Source: Bradyrhizobium macuxiense
GTDB lineage: Bacteria; Pseudomonadota; Alphaproteobacteria; Rhizobiales; Xanthobacteraceae
Assembly (NCBI RefSeq): GCF_007993935.1
Contig: NZ_VITY01000003.1
Coordinates: 496,001-560,000, forward strand
Reading direction: 5' to 3'
Length of the DNA stretch: 64,000 nucleotides
Notes under the pieces: generated by a model
What the model saw: only the letters and a program-made list of their open reading frames with translations
The model's database searches: none
Told to the model about the DNA's origin: nothing
Made by a program: the position numbers and the translations under genes
Shown: positions 29,793 to 38,585 of the stretch, one piece after another
Position numbering within the stretch: the first letter of the stretch is position 1
How the letters are laid out: every line of letters begins with the position of its first letter

Positions 29793-30452
29793 TTAGGGCT
29801 TCGCGGGCGCAACTTTCGGCGTCACCACCTGTCGTGAGACAGCTTTAGGGTTTGGTGCCTGCGGCTTCTGTTCCTGGTCGACGGCCTTTGCCGTCTGCGC
29901 GGGGGTGGTCGAGATATTGATGTTGAGCAGCTTCCACTGCCGCGACGAGGACTCGTAGGCGAGATCGAATTTGACCTGCTGTGGACTGGTCGGCACGTAG
30001 CCGGAGATGCGCAGGCGCCCCTCGGCGTCGATCTCCGGCGCAGCGGCGAGCTGCGGAGACAGCAGCATCACGCTGAACAGGCTCAAATTGCTCCGCCGCA
30101 TTTCGGCGAAGACCAGCGCCAGATCGGCGGAGCTGTTACGGGCCTGGAAATCCTGTGACGCGAGGTCACGCAGGACGCCGTAGTTGCCGGAGCGGTTGGC
30201 ATCATTCAGCGTCAGCAGTGTCGCGCGCACCAGCAGCAGCGCCTGATCGAGCGGCACCCGGACCTTGGCCGGCGTGCGCTCAGCGGAAGCCTTGTCCGGC
30301 ACTGGCTTGATCGGCGCCGCCTGTTGCGTGGGAGCCGGGGCAGGCGGATCTCCTTGGGCGATGGTACCGGTTGGCATCATCGCAGCCAGCACCAGCCCGG
30401 TGCCGAGCGCGGCGACGCCCGCGACCGGCCAGACCGTACCGAGCCTCACCAT
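29793..30452 (-). CDS. Exported accessory protein of cassette B
   Basis: A 219-residue protein with an N-terminal hydrophobic signal/anchor (about 8-33) and a Pro-rich stretch. Its folded core (~70-185) has LLTLNDANRSGNYGVLRD and QVKFDLAYESSSRQWKLLNINIS, and the tail is Lys/Pro-rich. The core aligns along its length with the protein at 16498-17088. The ATG overlaps the autotransporter stop (ATGGTGA); an in-frame GTG one codon later would give the same GTGA overlap as in cassette A. Function is inferred: export, assembly or anchoring of the linked autotransporter. Confidence 0.8.
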   Translation of the reverse strand: MVRLGTVWPVAGVAALGTGLVLAAMMPTGTIAQGDPPAPAPTQQAAPIKPVPDKASAERTPAKVRVPLDQALLLVRATLLTLNDANRSGNYGVLRDLASQDFQARNSSADLALVFAEMRRSNLSLFSVMLLSPQLAAAPEIDAEGRLRISGYVPTSPQQVKFDLAYESSSRQWKLLNINISTTPAQTAKAVDQEQKPQAPNPKAVSRQVVTPKVAPAKP

Positions 30453-31687
30453 CCGACGCGCAGGCCGGCACGCGCACCCACAAGGCTTTGCTCGGTCGAA
30501 TAGCCGACGCCGCCGGTGAGCTGGAAGTTGTCGTTGAGCCGTACCGCCCCGTTGATGGCGAGGCCGTTCTGGCCCTGGAAGTTGCCGTAGTTCATCGTGA
30601 AGGCAACACGCTCGGTCGGCAGCACGGTCGGGACGCCGGCCATCGCAAACGCCATCGCGACGCCGGCAGTAGCCTTGGTGGTGCGGCTCGCAATATCATC
30701 GAGCCGCGTATTGACGCCGCTCAGCGCCTGCTCGACCTGGCCGCCGAGCGAGGCGACGCTGGCATCGACATAGCTCTTGTTCGCTGCATCGCTTCCGCTG
30801 ATCGGCGTCGCGACATTCTGGACCCTGTTGCCGCCCATGTTGACGGCGGCGCCACTGGCGACCTGCAGTGCGCTGGCCACGTTGGCCGTGCCGATGTTTG
30901 ATGTGGTCGCGTTGACGGTCGATGCATTCACCGTCGTAGCGGCGACCGTCGTCGCCTTCACGTTGGTTGCGTTGACGTCGGTCGCATTGACGGTGGTCGC
31001 GGCTATCGTGGCCGCGTTAACCGTCGTCGCGTTCAACGTCGTCGCGTTCACGGTCGTCGCATTGACGATCGGTGCCGCAATCAGCGTGGTGGCCGTCAGC
31101 GTATCGGTTGCGACGTTGCCGTGATTGACGACACCATTGAAGGTCGCAAGTCCGGCTACGTTGAGAGTGCCGCCGATGCTGGCGTTGTTGGTTACGCTGA
31201 GCGAGTTGAGCGTGGCGAGCCCGCTCGTGCTCAGGGTATCGGTGGAGATGTTGCCTGTGTTGTTGATTCCCGACGTGCTCAGTGTGCTGGCCAGCTTCAC
31301 TCCGCCGTTAAACACTGCGGCACCGTTGAAGGTGGCTGTCGTGCCGGCTGCGAACGTGCTGTTGCCGTTGATGTTGCTCGCGCCGCCCAGTGTGGTGGTG
31401 CCGTCGACCGTCACGTCTTTCACCGCGTGAACGGGATTTATGAGAGCCAGCGGTCCGCCAGAGAACGGATCGAATGGACTGGAACAGTCGTCGCCCTGGA
31501 CGACGACGACGTCTTGCTCGCCTCCGTCCACGAAAGAGCAGACTGCGTGGATCGCATGGGCGGGACGCGACGCCACCATCGCACTGGCCGCACATAGCAC
31601 TGTCGTGGCGGCTATCGCCGTCATCGTCTTTGATGATTCCCTGTTCGCCATTCCGCGGGCAATATTGTTCTGTCTTTTGAATGCCAT
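30446..31687 (-). CDS. Trimeric autotransporter-like protein with pentapeptide-repeat passenger (cassette B)
   Basis: A 413-residue predicted outer-membrane protein. The extended signal peptide ends near RPAHA (residue 45). Residues ~90-200 have loose, hydrophobic, Ser/Thr/Asn-rich repeats; ~199-270 are strict five-residue repeats like A-T-T-V-N. Then RVQNVATPISGSDAANKSYVDA (299-308 region, a neck/connector motif also seen in tail fibres), a short coiled coil, and a ~70-residue YadA-type anchor ending VGW. The anchor shares F-x-G-Q-N, R-L-N, G-G-V and G-x-R-A-G with the cassette A protein. Start at MAFKRQNN is a choice; MANRESSK 36 bases further in is possible. Confidence 0.8.
   Translation of the reverse strand: MAFKRQNNIARGMANRESSKTMTAIAATTVLCAASAMVASRPAHAIHAVCSFVDGGEQDVVVVQGDDCSSPFDPFSGGPLALINPVHAVKDVTVDGTTTLGGASNINGNSTFAAGTTATFNGAAVFNGGVKLASTLSTSGINNTGNISTDTLSTSGLATLNSLSVTNNASIGGTLNVAGLATFNGVVNHGNVATDTLTATTLIAAPIVNATTVNATTLNATTVNAATIAATTVNATDVNATNVKATTVAATTVNASTVNATTSNIGTANVASALQVASGAAVNMGGNRVQNVATPISGSDAANKSYVDASVASLGGQVEQALSGVNTRLDDIASRTTKATAGVAMAFAMAGVPTVLPTERVAFTMNYGNFQGQNGLAINGAVRLNDNFQLTGGVGYSTEQSLVGARAGLRVGW
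30878..31093 (-). repeat. 15-bp-period coding repeats (A-T-T-V-N pentapeptides)
   Basis: About 14 tandem units of 15 bases in the autotransporter gene encode residues ~199-270. The five-residue rhythm places a hydrophobic residue (V, L or I) every fifth position, followed by N/A/K-A-T. This would suit a right-handed beta-solenoid, like pentapeptide-repeat folds, rather than the 14-residue YadA head. Confidence 0.8.
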
Positions 31688-31966
31688 TGTCCCATTCCGA
31701 CCAAGCTTGTGAGCATTATGGTGGAGACGGACTGCAGATGACGCATCAACCGTTCGATTGAAATCGGATCGCATCTACGGAGTCGCCTGCCAGGTGTTGC
31801 CTGATTGCACTCATCGTCTACACGCAATGGTTGCGGGCTGTGCTGCGCCGAACAATGCAAGGGCTGCTGCGCAAATGGACTCGCAACCGTCTTCGTCGTC
31901 GCGCTATAAGCCCCTTGAAGGCGCGAATGCCCGCATGCTTGTTTTGAAAGTCATAAGAGCCACGCC

Positions 31967-33097
31967 GTGACGTCTGAAGCAGCAGTTCTTTCAGAGGTGA
32001 TCGGCATCATTTACGACGCCGCATTGGATCCCGGCCTCTGGCCGCGTGCCCTTGAGAGGGCCTGCCTGTTCGTTGGCGGTTCCTCGGGAGCCCTGTTCTG
32101 GCATGATACCGCCACGGAGCGCACGGCGGTGCTCCATCTGTTCAACGAAGAGGCGCACTACACCAAGCTGTATCTAGAGACGTATTTGTCGCTCAATCCC
32201 TGTTTTCCAGCGGCGGCATTCTTCGATGTGGGCGAGGTGTACCGATCCAACGATATGGTCCCGTTCGACGAGATGGTTGAGACCCGCTTCTATGACGAAT
32301 GGATGAAGCCGCAGGGGATGATCGACGCCCTCGGGGCGAACCTCGAAAAGGGAGCGACCAATTCTTCGATCGTCTCGGTCCGTCTGCATGATCAGGACGG
32401 CTTCGCCGATGCCGCAGTACAGCGCAAGTTCGCATTGGTGGTGCCACACTTCCAGCGGGCGGTTTCGATCGCCAGGTTGTTCGACACGGCGAAGGCGTCC
32501 AGCGCCGTCCTCACGGAAACGCTCGACACGATCGACTCCGCTGTGTTCCTTGTCGGCGCCGGTGGAAGGATCGTTTTTGCCAACGACGCCGGCCGATCGG
32601 CGTTGGCGGAGAAGACGCTGCTCCGCGAGCGCAACGGCGGGCTGGCTGCGACGGACGCGGATGCCGACAGGCGGCTTCGATATCTGTTCGGGGCGGCCGA
32701 GGTCGGCGACAACTTGCAAGGCGATCGGGCACAGGCAATCCCGCTGCTGCCGGATCCGCCTGGCCGATGGTTTGCGCATGTGCTGCCACTGACGTCGGGC
32801 GACCGCCAACGTAGCGCAGCGGTTCACTCCGCGATCGCCGCCGTGTTCGTCCGCAGCAGCTCGCCGGCGTCGCTGCCACCGCTCGAGGCCCTGGCAAAGC
32901 TCTACAAGCTCACCGCGAGCGAGGTTCGCCTGCTCGATGCCATGATGAAGGCGAGCGGCGTGCGTGCGCTCGCCGAGTTGCTGGGATTGACGGAGGCGAC
33001 GGTGAAGACGCATCTTCAAAACGTGTTCCGCAAGACCGGAACATCGCGACAGAGTGAGCTGGTAAGGTTGCTCGCCGGATACGAACCGCCGCAGTGA
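31967..33097 (+). CDS. LuxR-type transcriptional regulator of cassette B
   Basis: A 376-residue paralogue of the regulator at 13415-14548. The N-terminal IIYDAALDPGLWPRALERAC and VFLVGAGGRIVFANDAGRSAL (PAS-like) parts and C-terminal LTASEVRLLDAMM ... LGLTEATVKTHLQNVFRKTG helix-turn-helix correspond one-to-one. GTG start at 31967 gives MTSEAAVLSEV; the ribosome site is weak. It is divergent from the autotransporter gene with a 279-base gap, as in cassette A. No receiver or N-acyl homoserine lactone domain is visible. Confidence 0.9.
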   Translation: MTSEAAVLSEVIGIIYDAALDPGLWPRALERACLFVGGSSGALFWHDTATERTAVLHLFNEEAHYTKLYLETYLSLNPCFPAAAFFDVGEVYRSNDMVPFDEMVETRFYDEWMKPQGMIDALGANLEKGATNSSIVSVRLHDQDGFADAAVQRKFALVVPHFQRAVSIARLFDTAKASSAVLTETLDTIDSAVFLVGAGGRIVFANDAGRSALAEKTLLRERNGGLAATDADADRRLRYLFGAAEVGDNLQGDRAQAIPLLPDPPGRWFAHVLPLTSGDRQRSAAVHSAIAAVFVRSSSPASLPPLEALAKLYKLTASEVRLLDAMMKASGVRALAELLGLTEATVKTHLQNVFRKTGTSRQSELVRLLAGYEPPQ

Positions 33098-33135
33098 TCG
33101 GGCCGTCGGGATCAGGTTCTGAACGAGGAAGACTC

Positions 33136-33987
33136 ATGAATCGACGTGCGGCAACAACCATCCTCGATGGCGGCCGCTATTTCGAAGGCCCGCGCTGGCA
33201 TCACGGGCGGCTCTGGTTCGTCGACTGCATGGCGCGCACGCTGCTCAGCATCAGCCCGTCCGGCGAACGGCAGGAGCATGCGGTGGTGGCCGACGACACG
33301 CCGTGTGGGCTCGGCGTGCTGCCTGATGGCGACATCGTCGTGCTGACGATGTTCAAGAAGCGGCTGCTGCGGTTCTCCGATGGGGCGCTCTCGCTGTATG
33401 CCGACCTCTCCGAGGTCGCGATCGGCACGATCGACGACATGATCATCGACGGGCAGGGGCGTGCCTATGTCGGCGATCTCGGCTTCAATCTACCGCCGCC
33501 GGAGGGGCGCGGCGCGGTCGGCCGGATCATCCTGGTGATGCCGGACGGCAGCGCCCGCGTCGTCGCCGACGGCTTGCGCTTTCCTAACGGCATTGCCGTC
33601 TCCTCCGATCACCGCCGGCTCGTCGTCGCGGAAATGGATGGCGCTGCTCTTGCCGATTACGACATCGACGCGGATGGCGGGTTGAGCCTTCGCGGGCGGT
33701 TCGGTCGCGTCAACGATCCCGACGGTATCTGCCTCGATCGCGACGGGGCGGTCTGGGTCGCCTCGTTCACGGAGGACGCCTTTGTCCGGATCGGCCGCAA
33801 CGGCGCGGAGCTTGAGCGTATTGAGCTCCGCGGTCGCCGCGCGCTCGCCTGTGCACTCGGCGGCGCGGACCGCAGGACGTTGTTCTGCCTCAGCGCGGAG
33901 ACGTCCTACGAGGAGCTGCGGAAGGGCAAATCGGTATCGCGGATCGATGTGGTCGAGGTCGCGGCGCCGGGGGACGGTTATCCCTAG
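33136..33987 (+). CDS. SMP-30/gluconolactonase family protein
   Basis: A 283-residue six-bladed beta-propeller of the SGL family. The metal-binding N-terminal FEGPRWHHGRLWFVD, central GTIDDMIIDGQGRAYVGDLGFN, LRFPNGIAVSSDHRRLVVAE and VNDPDGICLDRDGAVWVASF repeat-like motifs are all present. Family members hydrolyse sugar lactones or related lactones using one divalent metal. GAGGAAG precedes the ATG. It follows the LuxR gene by 38 bases but need not be its target. The stop overlaps that of the convergent small gene (CTAG). Confidence 0.9.
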   Translation: MNRRAATTILDGGRYFEGPRWHHGRLWFVDCMARTLLSISPSGERQEHAVVADDTPCGLGVLPDGDIVVLTMFKKRLLRFSDGALSLYADLSEVAIGTIDDMIIDGQGRAYVGDLGFNLPPPEGRGAVGRIILVMPDGSARVVADGLRFPNGIAVSSDHRRLVVAEMDGAALADYDIDADGGLSLRGRFGRVNDPDGICLDRDGAVWVASFTEDAFVRIGRNGAELERIELRGRRALACALGGADRRTLFCLSAETSYEELRKGKSVSRIDVVEVAAPGDGYP

Positions 33988-34211
33988 CCGGGGCGAGACG
34001 GTTTCTTCTTTTTCTTCTCTTTCTTCTTCAGGATCTCGGCCTGGCTCCTGAAGGCGCGCGCAAGGGAGCGCATCTCATCGGCGACAATGGTATCCGCCGT
34101 CGCGGATGCGACCCGTTCCGCGGTCTGCGCCTGCTTGCGAATTGCCTTGGCCAATTTCATGAAGAAGCCAATCGCGCTGCGTCGCCCTGGTTCCAGCACC
34201 AGCGACCGCAT
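33984..34211 (-). CDS. Small basic hypothetical protein
   Basis: A 75-residue soluble protein: a helical middle (KLAKAIRKQAQTAERVASATADTIVADEMRSLARAFRSQAEIL) and a Lys-only tail (KKKEKKKKKPSR). I chose ATG 34211, with AAGG eight bases upstream; ATG 34160 is possible, and further upstream extension would overlap the small gene on the other strand. No family recognised. The helix and basic tail suggest nucleic-acid or membrane-surface contact, which is only a guess. Confidence 0.6.
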   Translation of the reverse strand: MRSLVLEPGRRSAIGFFMKLAKAIRKQAQTAERVASATADTIVADEMRSLARAFRSQAEILKKKEKKKKKPSRPG

Positions 34212-34272
34212 GTTGCGGCCTTGAGTTTCGTTCTTGTTTCGTTCATATTGGGTATTCCGGGAGAATGCCGCT

Positions 34273-34410
34273 ATGGACGCCGAGCGAGACCGCGAAATCA
34301 TCAGGCTCTGGAATGAACTCCGACGGCTGCAGCGCGAGGGACGTCCGACGGCGTTGATCGTCCGCCGGATCGAGAAGGCGCTGGCGGCGAGGGAGCAGGA
34401 GGCGGCCTGA
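34273..34410 (+). CDS. Small charged protein, 45 residues
   Basis: Starts MDAERDREIIRLWNELRRLQ and ends in an Ala/Glu-rich helix; wholly helical and highly charged, with no hydrophobic segment. GGGAGA lies about eight bases before the ATG. It is divergent from the 75-residue gene and followed by a dispersed palindromic element. Low length limits certainty, but ribosome site and composition are coherent. Confidence 0.5.
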   Translation: MDAERDREIIRLWNELRRLQREGRPTALIVRRIEKALAAREQEAA

Positions 34411-34418
34411 AGCTCCGG

Positions 34419-34474
34419 TTTGACACGTTTGCTTCAGGCGAACCGTTACCTTCTTCGTCCGAAACGGCTTTACC
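34419..34474. repeat. Dispersed ~55-bp palindromic element, copy 2 (diverged)
   Basis: Begins TTTGACACGTTTGCTTCAGG and continues CGAACCGTTACC...CGTCCGAAACGGCTTT. It aligns over its length with the copies at 17807 and 39612 but is the most diverged. Its right end overlaps the last bases of the dctM gene, so it probably also provides that gene's stop context. Confidence 0.65.
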
Positions 34475-35828
34475 TCCCGCCGTCCGGCCCCATCACCAGG
34501 TTCGGCAGCCAGGTCGAGATCTCCGGGAAGACGCAGAGCATCAGCACTGCGAACATCATCAGCAGCACGAACGGCAGCGTGCCCCAGATCACCTCGCTCA
34601 GGGGGATGTCGGGCGCGACGTTGCGGATGACGAAGATGTTGAGGCCGACCGGCGGATGGATCAGGCCCATCTCCATCACGATGGTCATGACGACTCCGAA
34701 CCAGATGATGTCGAACTCGGCGGCGCGGAGCGGCGGCAGGATGATCGGGGCGGTCATCAGGATGATCGAGACCGGCGGCAGGAAGAAGCCGAGCACGATC
34801 ACCATCACGAGGATCGCAAACAAGAGCTCCCAGCGCGGCAGGTGCATCGCGACGATCGCCTCCGCCGCCGACTGCGAGATGTGCAGGTAGCTCATCACAT
34901 AGGAATAGAGCAGCGACATGCCGATGATCAGCATCAGCATTGTCGACTCGCGGATGGTCGATTTCAGGATCGGCGACAGGTCGCTGGGTTTCCACACGCT
35001 GTAGATCACGGCGATCAGCCCGAGCGCCAGCAGGCCGCCGAGGCCTGCGGTTTCCGATGGCGTCGCGTAGCCGCCATAGAGCGCGATCATCACGCCGGTC
35101 AGCAGCAGCACGAACGGGATCACGCGCGGCAGCGCGCTGAAGCGCTCGGCCATGGTGAACTCGTCGCGCTGCAGGATCGCCGCGTCCTTGCCGGTCGCGT
35201 CATAGGCGGCCTTGGCCATCGCGTATTCCTTGCGGAAGCGGAACACGGCGTAGAAGCCGAACAACGACACCAGCAGCAGTCCCGGGCCGATGCCGGCGAG
35301 GAACAGCCGCCCAAGTGATTTCTCGGCGGCGACGGCGAACAGGATCATGGTGATCGAGGGCGGCAGCAGGATGCCGAGCGTGCCGCCGGCGGCGATGATC
35401 CCCGCGGCAAAGCCGCCGGAATAGCCGCGCTTGCGCATCTCCGGAATGCCGGCCGAACCGATCGCCGAGCAGGTCGCGGGCGAAGAGCCGGCCATCGCCG
35501 CAAACAGCGCGCAGGCGAACACGTTGGCGACGCCGAGGCCGCCGGGCACGCGGTGCAGCCAGGCGTGCAGCGCCGAGTAGAGATCCTGGCCGGCGCGCGA
35601 CTTGCCGATCGCCGCGCCCTTCAGGATGAACAGCGGGATCGACAGCAGCGTGATCGAGGCCATCTCCTCGTAGACGTTCTGCGTCACCGTATCGAGCGAG
35701 GCCGCCGGCATATAGATTGCCATGAACACGACGGCGACCGCGCCGAGCGCGAATGCGATCGGCATGCCGGAGAACATCGCAAACAGGGTGGCAAGCCCGT
35801 AGGAGATGCCAATACCAAACACGGTCAT
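34470..35828 (-). CDS. dctM: TRAP transporter large permease (DctM)
   Basis: A 452-residue inner-membrane channel subunit with about twelve hydrophobic segments. Family motifs: SIPLFILKGAAIGKSRAGQDLY, ATCSAIGSAGIPEM, GTLGILLPPSITMILF and the C-terminal HPPVGLNIFVI. It moves a carboxylate-type solute by sodium symport with DctQ and DctP. Start at MTVFGIGISY overlaps the dctQ stop by four bases (ATGA). Confidence 0.95.
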   Translation of the reverse strand: MTVFGIGISYGLATLFAMFSGMPIAFALGAVAVVFMAIYMPAASLDTVTQNVYEEMASITLLSIPLFILKGAAIGKSRAGQDLYSALHAWLHRVPGGLGVANVFACALFAAMAGSSPATCSAIGSAGIPEMRKRGYSGGFAAGIIAAGGTLGILLPPSITMILFAVAAEKSLGRLFLAGIGPGLLLVSLFGFYAVFRFRKEYAMAKAAYDATGKDAAILQRDEFTMAERFSALPRVIPFVLLLTGVMIALYGGYATPSETAGLGGLLALGLIAVIYSVWKPSDLSPILKSTIRESTMLMLIIGMSLLYSYVMSYLHISQSAAEAIVAMHLPRWELLFAILVMVIVLGFFLPPVSIILMTAPIILPPLRAAEFDIIWFGVVMTIVMEMGLIHPPVGLNIFVIRNVAPDIPLSEVIWGTLPFVLLMMFAVLMLCVFPEISTWLPNLVMGPDGGR

Positions 35829-36379
35829 CGACGCGCGCCACCAGTCAGCGGAATGAGGATTTGCAAGAGCAGCTGCACGCAGAGCAGCGTCATGCCAAGC
35901 GCCATCAGCCCATAGGGGATGGCGAGCGGCAGCGACCACATCGAATTGGAGACCTGGCCGTCGACATAGGCCTCGTGCGCCAGGGTCCAGGACTTCCAGG
36001 CGAAGAAGGTGCAGAACGCGAAGCTCGCGACATCGACCAGCCACAGCCTGATGCTGTTGGCCCGGGATGAGAGCAGGCCGACGAACGCCTCGATGCTGAC
36101 ATGACCGCGCTGGCTCTGCACATAGGCCGAGGTCATGAAGGTCGCCCCGACCAACAGGAACACGGCGGCCTCGTCCTGCCAGTAGTTCGGGCTGTGGAAC
36201 AGGGCGCGGCCGAGCACGCTATAGCTCAGGATCACGCAGGCCGCGATCAAGGCGAGTGCGGCGAACACCACGATGATGTTGTTGCAGACGGACAGCGCGC
36301 GCCCGAGCAGAGCCACGGGCGTATTGCCCGTGGCGACGCTCGAAGGTTCGGCCTGATCCGCGACCGGACCATGCATCAT
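35825..36379 (-). CDS. dctQ: TRAP transporter small permease (DctQ)
   Basis: A 184-residue membrane protein with four transmembrane segments. SYSVLGRALFHSPNYWQDEAAVFLL is the DctQ hallmark (R-x-x-F...W-x-E-E-like), followed by RGHVSIEAF. Its ATG overlaps the dctP stop by four bases and its own stop overlaps dctM in the same way, so the three subunits are translated as a tightly coupled set. Confidence 0.93.
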   Translation of the reverse strand: MMHGPVADQAEPSSVATGNTPVALLGRALSVCNNIIVVFAALALIAACVILSYSVLGRALFHSPNYWQDEAAVFLLVGATFMTSAYVQSQRGHVSIEAFVGLLSSRANSIRLWLVDVASFAFCTFFAWKSWTLAHEAYVDGQVSNSMWSLPLAIPYGLMALGMTLLCVQLLLQILIPLTGGARR

Positions 36380-37398
36380 GCGGCGACGTCGCTTGCGAGC
36401 TTCAGCAGGTTGGCGGCGGTCGCCGTCTTGGCGCCGTAGTCCTTCCAGGCGGTGTCGCGCGCGATGTCGCGCCACTTGCCGACGGTGGCGGCATCGAGCG
36501 CGCTGACCTTGGCGCCGGCCTTCTCGTAGACCTTGGCCACTTCGGCATCGTCGTCCTGCGCGCCCTTGCGGCCGAACGCCTCGAGCTCGGCGCCGACGGC
36601 GAGGATGATGTCCTGCTGGTTCTTCGGCAGCTTGTCGAAGATCGCCTTCGACATCATCAGCGGTTCCAGCATGAACCAGTAGGAGGCGCCGGCGCCCGAG
36701 GTCAGCGACTTCGCGACCTCCTCGAGGCGGAACGAGATCAGGCTGGTGGAGGAGGTGATGCCGGCATCGCAGGCGCCGGTCTGCATCGCGGCGTAGATCT
36801 CGTTTGAGGGCACCGACAGCACGGCGGCACCCGCGGTTTGCAGCACCATGTCCATCTCGCGCGAGCCGCCGCGCACCTTGAGGCCCTTGGCGTCCTCGGG
36901 CGCCACGATCGCCTTGGAGCGGCTGGCGACGCCGCCGGCCTGCCAGACCCAGGAGATCAAGAGAATGCCCTTGTCGGCGAGGAAGTCGGTCAATGCCTTG
37001 CCGACTGGCTCCTTCTTCCAGCGCAGGCCCTGATCGTAGGTCGTGACCAGACCCGGCATCAGGCCGATATTGGTCTCCGGCAGTTCGCCGCCGGCATAGG
37101 GCATCGGATAAAGGCTGAGATCGAGCGCGCCCTTGCGCATCGCCGAGAACTGCGCGTTGGTCTTGATCAGCGAGGAGTTCGGATAGACCTCCGCGGTGAG
37201 GTCGCCGCCCGAGCGCTTGGCGACCTCGGCCGCGAACATCCGGCACAGCCGGTCGCGGAAGTCGCCCTTGTCGATGGTGCCGCCGGGGAATTGGTGCGAA
37301 ATCTTCAGCGTGGTCGCGGCATGCGCGGTCCCGACGCCCATCCGTAAGGCTGCGGGTGCGGCGAGGGCGGAAGCGAGGACATGGCGGCGTGTGAGCAT
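36376..37398 (-). CDS. dctP: TRAP transporter substrate-binding protein (DctP)
   Basis: A 340-residue periplasmic receptor. The signal peptide begins MLTRRHVLASALAAPAALRM and has a twin-arginine look (TRRHVLAS); the mature part starts near ATTLKISHQF. The KGLKVRGGSREMDMVL segment contains the conserved arginine that binds the substrate carboxylate. First gene of the leftward dctPQM operon. Substrate unknown; linked genes (SGL lactonase, dgoK/dgoA) hint at sugar acids but are not in the same operon. Confidence 0.93.
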   Translation of the reverse strand: MLTRRHVLASALAAPAALRMGVGTAHAATTLKISHQFPGGTIDKGDFRDRLCRMFAAEVAKRSGGDLTAEVYPNSSLIKTNAQFSAMRKGALDLSLYPMPYAGGELPETNIGLMPGLVTTYDQGLRWKKEPVGKALTDFLADKGILLISWVWQAGGVASRSKAIVAPEDAKGLKVRGGSREMDMVLQTAGAAVLSVPSNEIYAAMQTGACDAGITSSTSLISFRLEEVAKSLTSGAGASYWFMLEPLMMSKAIFDKLPKNQQDIILAVGAELEAFGRKGAQDDDAEVAKVYEKAGAKVSALDAATVGKWRDIARDTAWKDYGAKTATAANLLKLASDVAA

Positions 37399-37709
37399 GG
37401 TTGTTTCCCTGAAGGGCTTCTTGAGTGGCTGTTAGGTCGGCGCGGAGCTTCAGCTTAGCCGGTCTTCACGTGAATTTTCTCTAGTCTGATAGTTCGAGCC
37501 GCCCTGATAGTGCGGGCCGATACGCGGCTGCAAGTCCTGGCTCGCCGATGTTGCGGCGCACACCGCGCGCCAGCCACGCAACCCTCGCGGGTGCGCGCCG
37601 CGGCGGCTCAAGAATTTGTTATTGGAGGTAACAACGGGCGGCGCAAGTGCGTCGAGTAGAGAGCGGCAAGTCGTCGCGCTCACATTCGACCACACAAGGG
37701 ATCATCATC
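37399..37709. other. Gene-free stretch between TRAP operon and MXKDX gene
   Basis: This 311-base region holds the promoters of two divergent genes. I see no RNA gene, repeat or convincing coding frame in it; it contains a weak ATTGGAGGTAACAA sequence at about 37620 that is not followed by a start codon at a useful distance. Confidence 0.4.
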
Positions 37710-37943
37710 ATGACCACCAAGACCCGCCTCGGCCTTTCCGCCGCGCTGCTCTCGTTCAGCCTCGCGCTCGCGCCCGCCGCCTTCGCTCAGGACAAGATGG
37801 GCAAGGACGACGCGATGAAAAAGGAAGACACGATGTCCAAGGATGCCATGAAGAAGGACGGTGGCATGATGAAGAAGGACGACGGCATGAAGAAGGACGG
37901 CGGCGCGATGATGAAGAAAGACGACGGCATGAAGAAGAACTGA
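37710..37943 (+). CDS. Pentapeptide MXKDX-repeat exported protein
   Basis: A 77-residue protein with a Sec signal peptide (MTTKTRLGLSAALLSFSLALAPAAFA) and a mature part that is nothing but Met/Lys/Asp repeats such as MKKDD and MSKDA. It fits the MXKDX-repeat family found in bradyrhizobia and burkholderias. The Met-rich, acidic/basic periplasmic tail could bind metal such as copper, which is an inference from composition. AAGGGA lies ten bases before the ATG. Confidence 0.85.
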   Translation: MTTKTRLGLSAALLSFSLALAPAAFAQDKMGKDDAMKKEDTMSKDAMKKDGGMMKKDDGMKKDGGAMMKKDDGMKKN

Positions 37944-37966
37944 CCGCCGCCGTCGCTCATCCTTCG

Positions 37967-37991
37967 CAGGCCCGCCATCCTGGCGGGCCTG
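37967..37991. terminator. Bidirectional hairpin between convergent genes
   Basis: A perfect 11-bp stem (CAGGCCCGCCA / TGGCGGGCCTG) with a 3-base loop lies between the convergent MXKDX and DUF6481 genes. It has no T-tract, so it would need to act as a rho-independent terminator of the weak type or as an RNA 3'-end protector. Confidence 0.55.
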
Positions 37992-38003
37992 CCTGGTTGC
38001 GCG

Positions 38004-38360
38004 TTAGCGCTTCTTCTTGCCGCGCTCCTTGCGCGCCGCATAGCGCGCGTCGCGCTTGGCCTTCTGCTCGGCGAGCAGCGCCTCCTCGCGGGCGGCCGCC
38101 TCTTCCTTCTCGCGCGCGACGCGGGCAGCCTCGGCTGCGACGGCCTCTTCCTCGAGGCGCTTCTGCTCGGCCTTCTCGGCCTCACGGGCTTCCTTGGCCT
38201 TGGTGCGGCGTTCGGCGATTGCCGCGCGCTCGTCGGCACGTGCCTTCACAGCGGGATCGTCAGCTCCCGGCTGGGCGCGAAACTTGTTGAGGAGGTTTTG
38301 CCGCGCCTGCAGGGCCGCCTTTTGGCGGTCGGCAAAACCCGGTTCCTTGAAGCCACTCAT
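38004..38360 (-). CDS. DUF6481-like charged coiled-coil protein
   Basis: A 118-residue soluble protein beginning MSGFKEPGFADRQKAALQ, which matches the small DUF6481-type family in rhizobia. From about residue 30 it is a long Ala/Glu/Arg/Lys helix (AIAERRTKAKEAREAEKAEQ onward) ending KERGKKKR. Strong charge and lack of hydrophobic residues predict a single long helix or coiled coil. AAGG lies about eight bases before the ATG. Function unknown. Confidence 0.75.
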   Translation of the reverse strand: MSGFKEPGFADRQKAALQARQNLLNKFRAQPGADDPAVKARADERAAIAERRTKAKEAREAEKAEQKRLEEEAVAAEAARVAREKEEAAAREEALLAEQKAKRDARYAARKERGKKKR

Positions 38361-38585
38361 AGAGGAAGCCTTGCTGCTTTCTGTTCGGGTGATGGATGGG
38401 GTTGGGTTCGGCGCTTCAATAAGTGAACGGCGCAGAAATTGCCAGTGGCGAACGGAGGGCTGTGGAGCAAGGGAGATATGAGCGGACAGCAAATGGCCGA
38501 TGGCGGAGATTACGCCCGCCTGACCGCCGGCGTGGTGAGTGGTTGGTCACCGAATCTGCCGACAAGTCTGGATCTGCCGAAAGGT

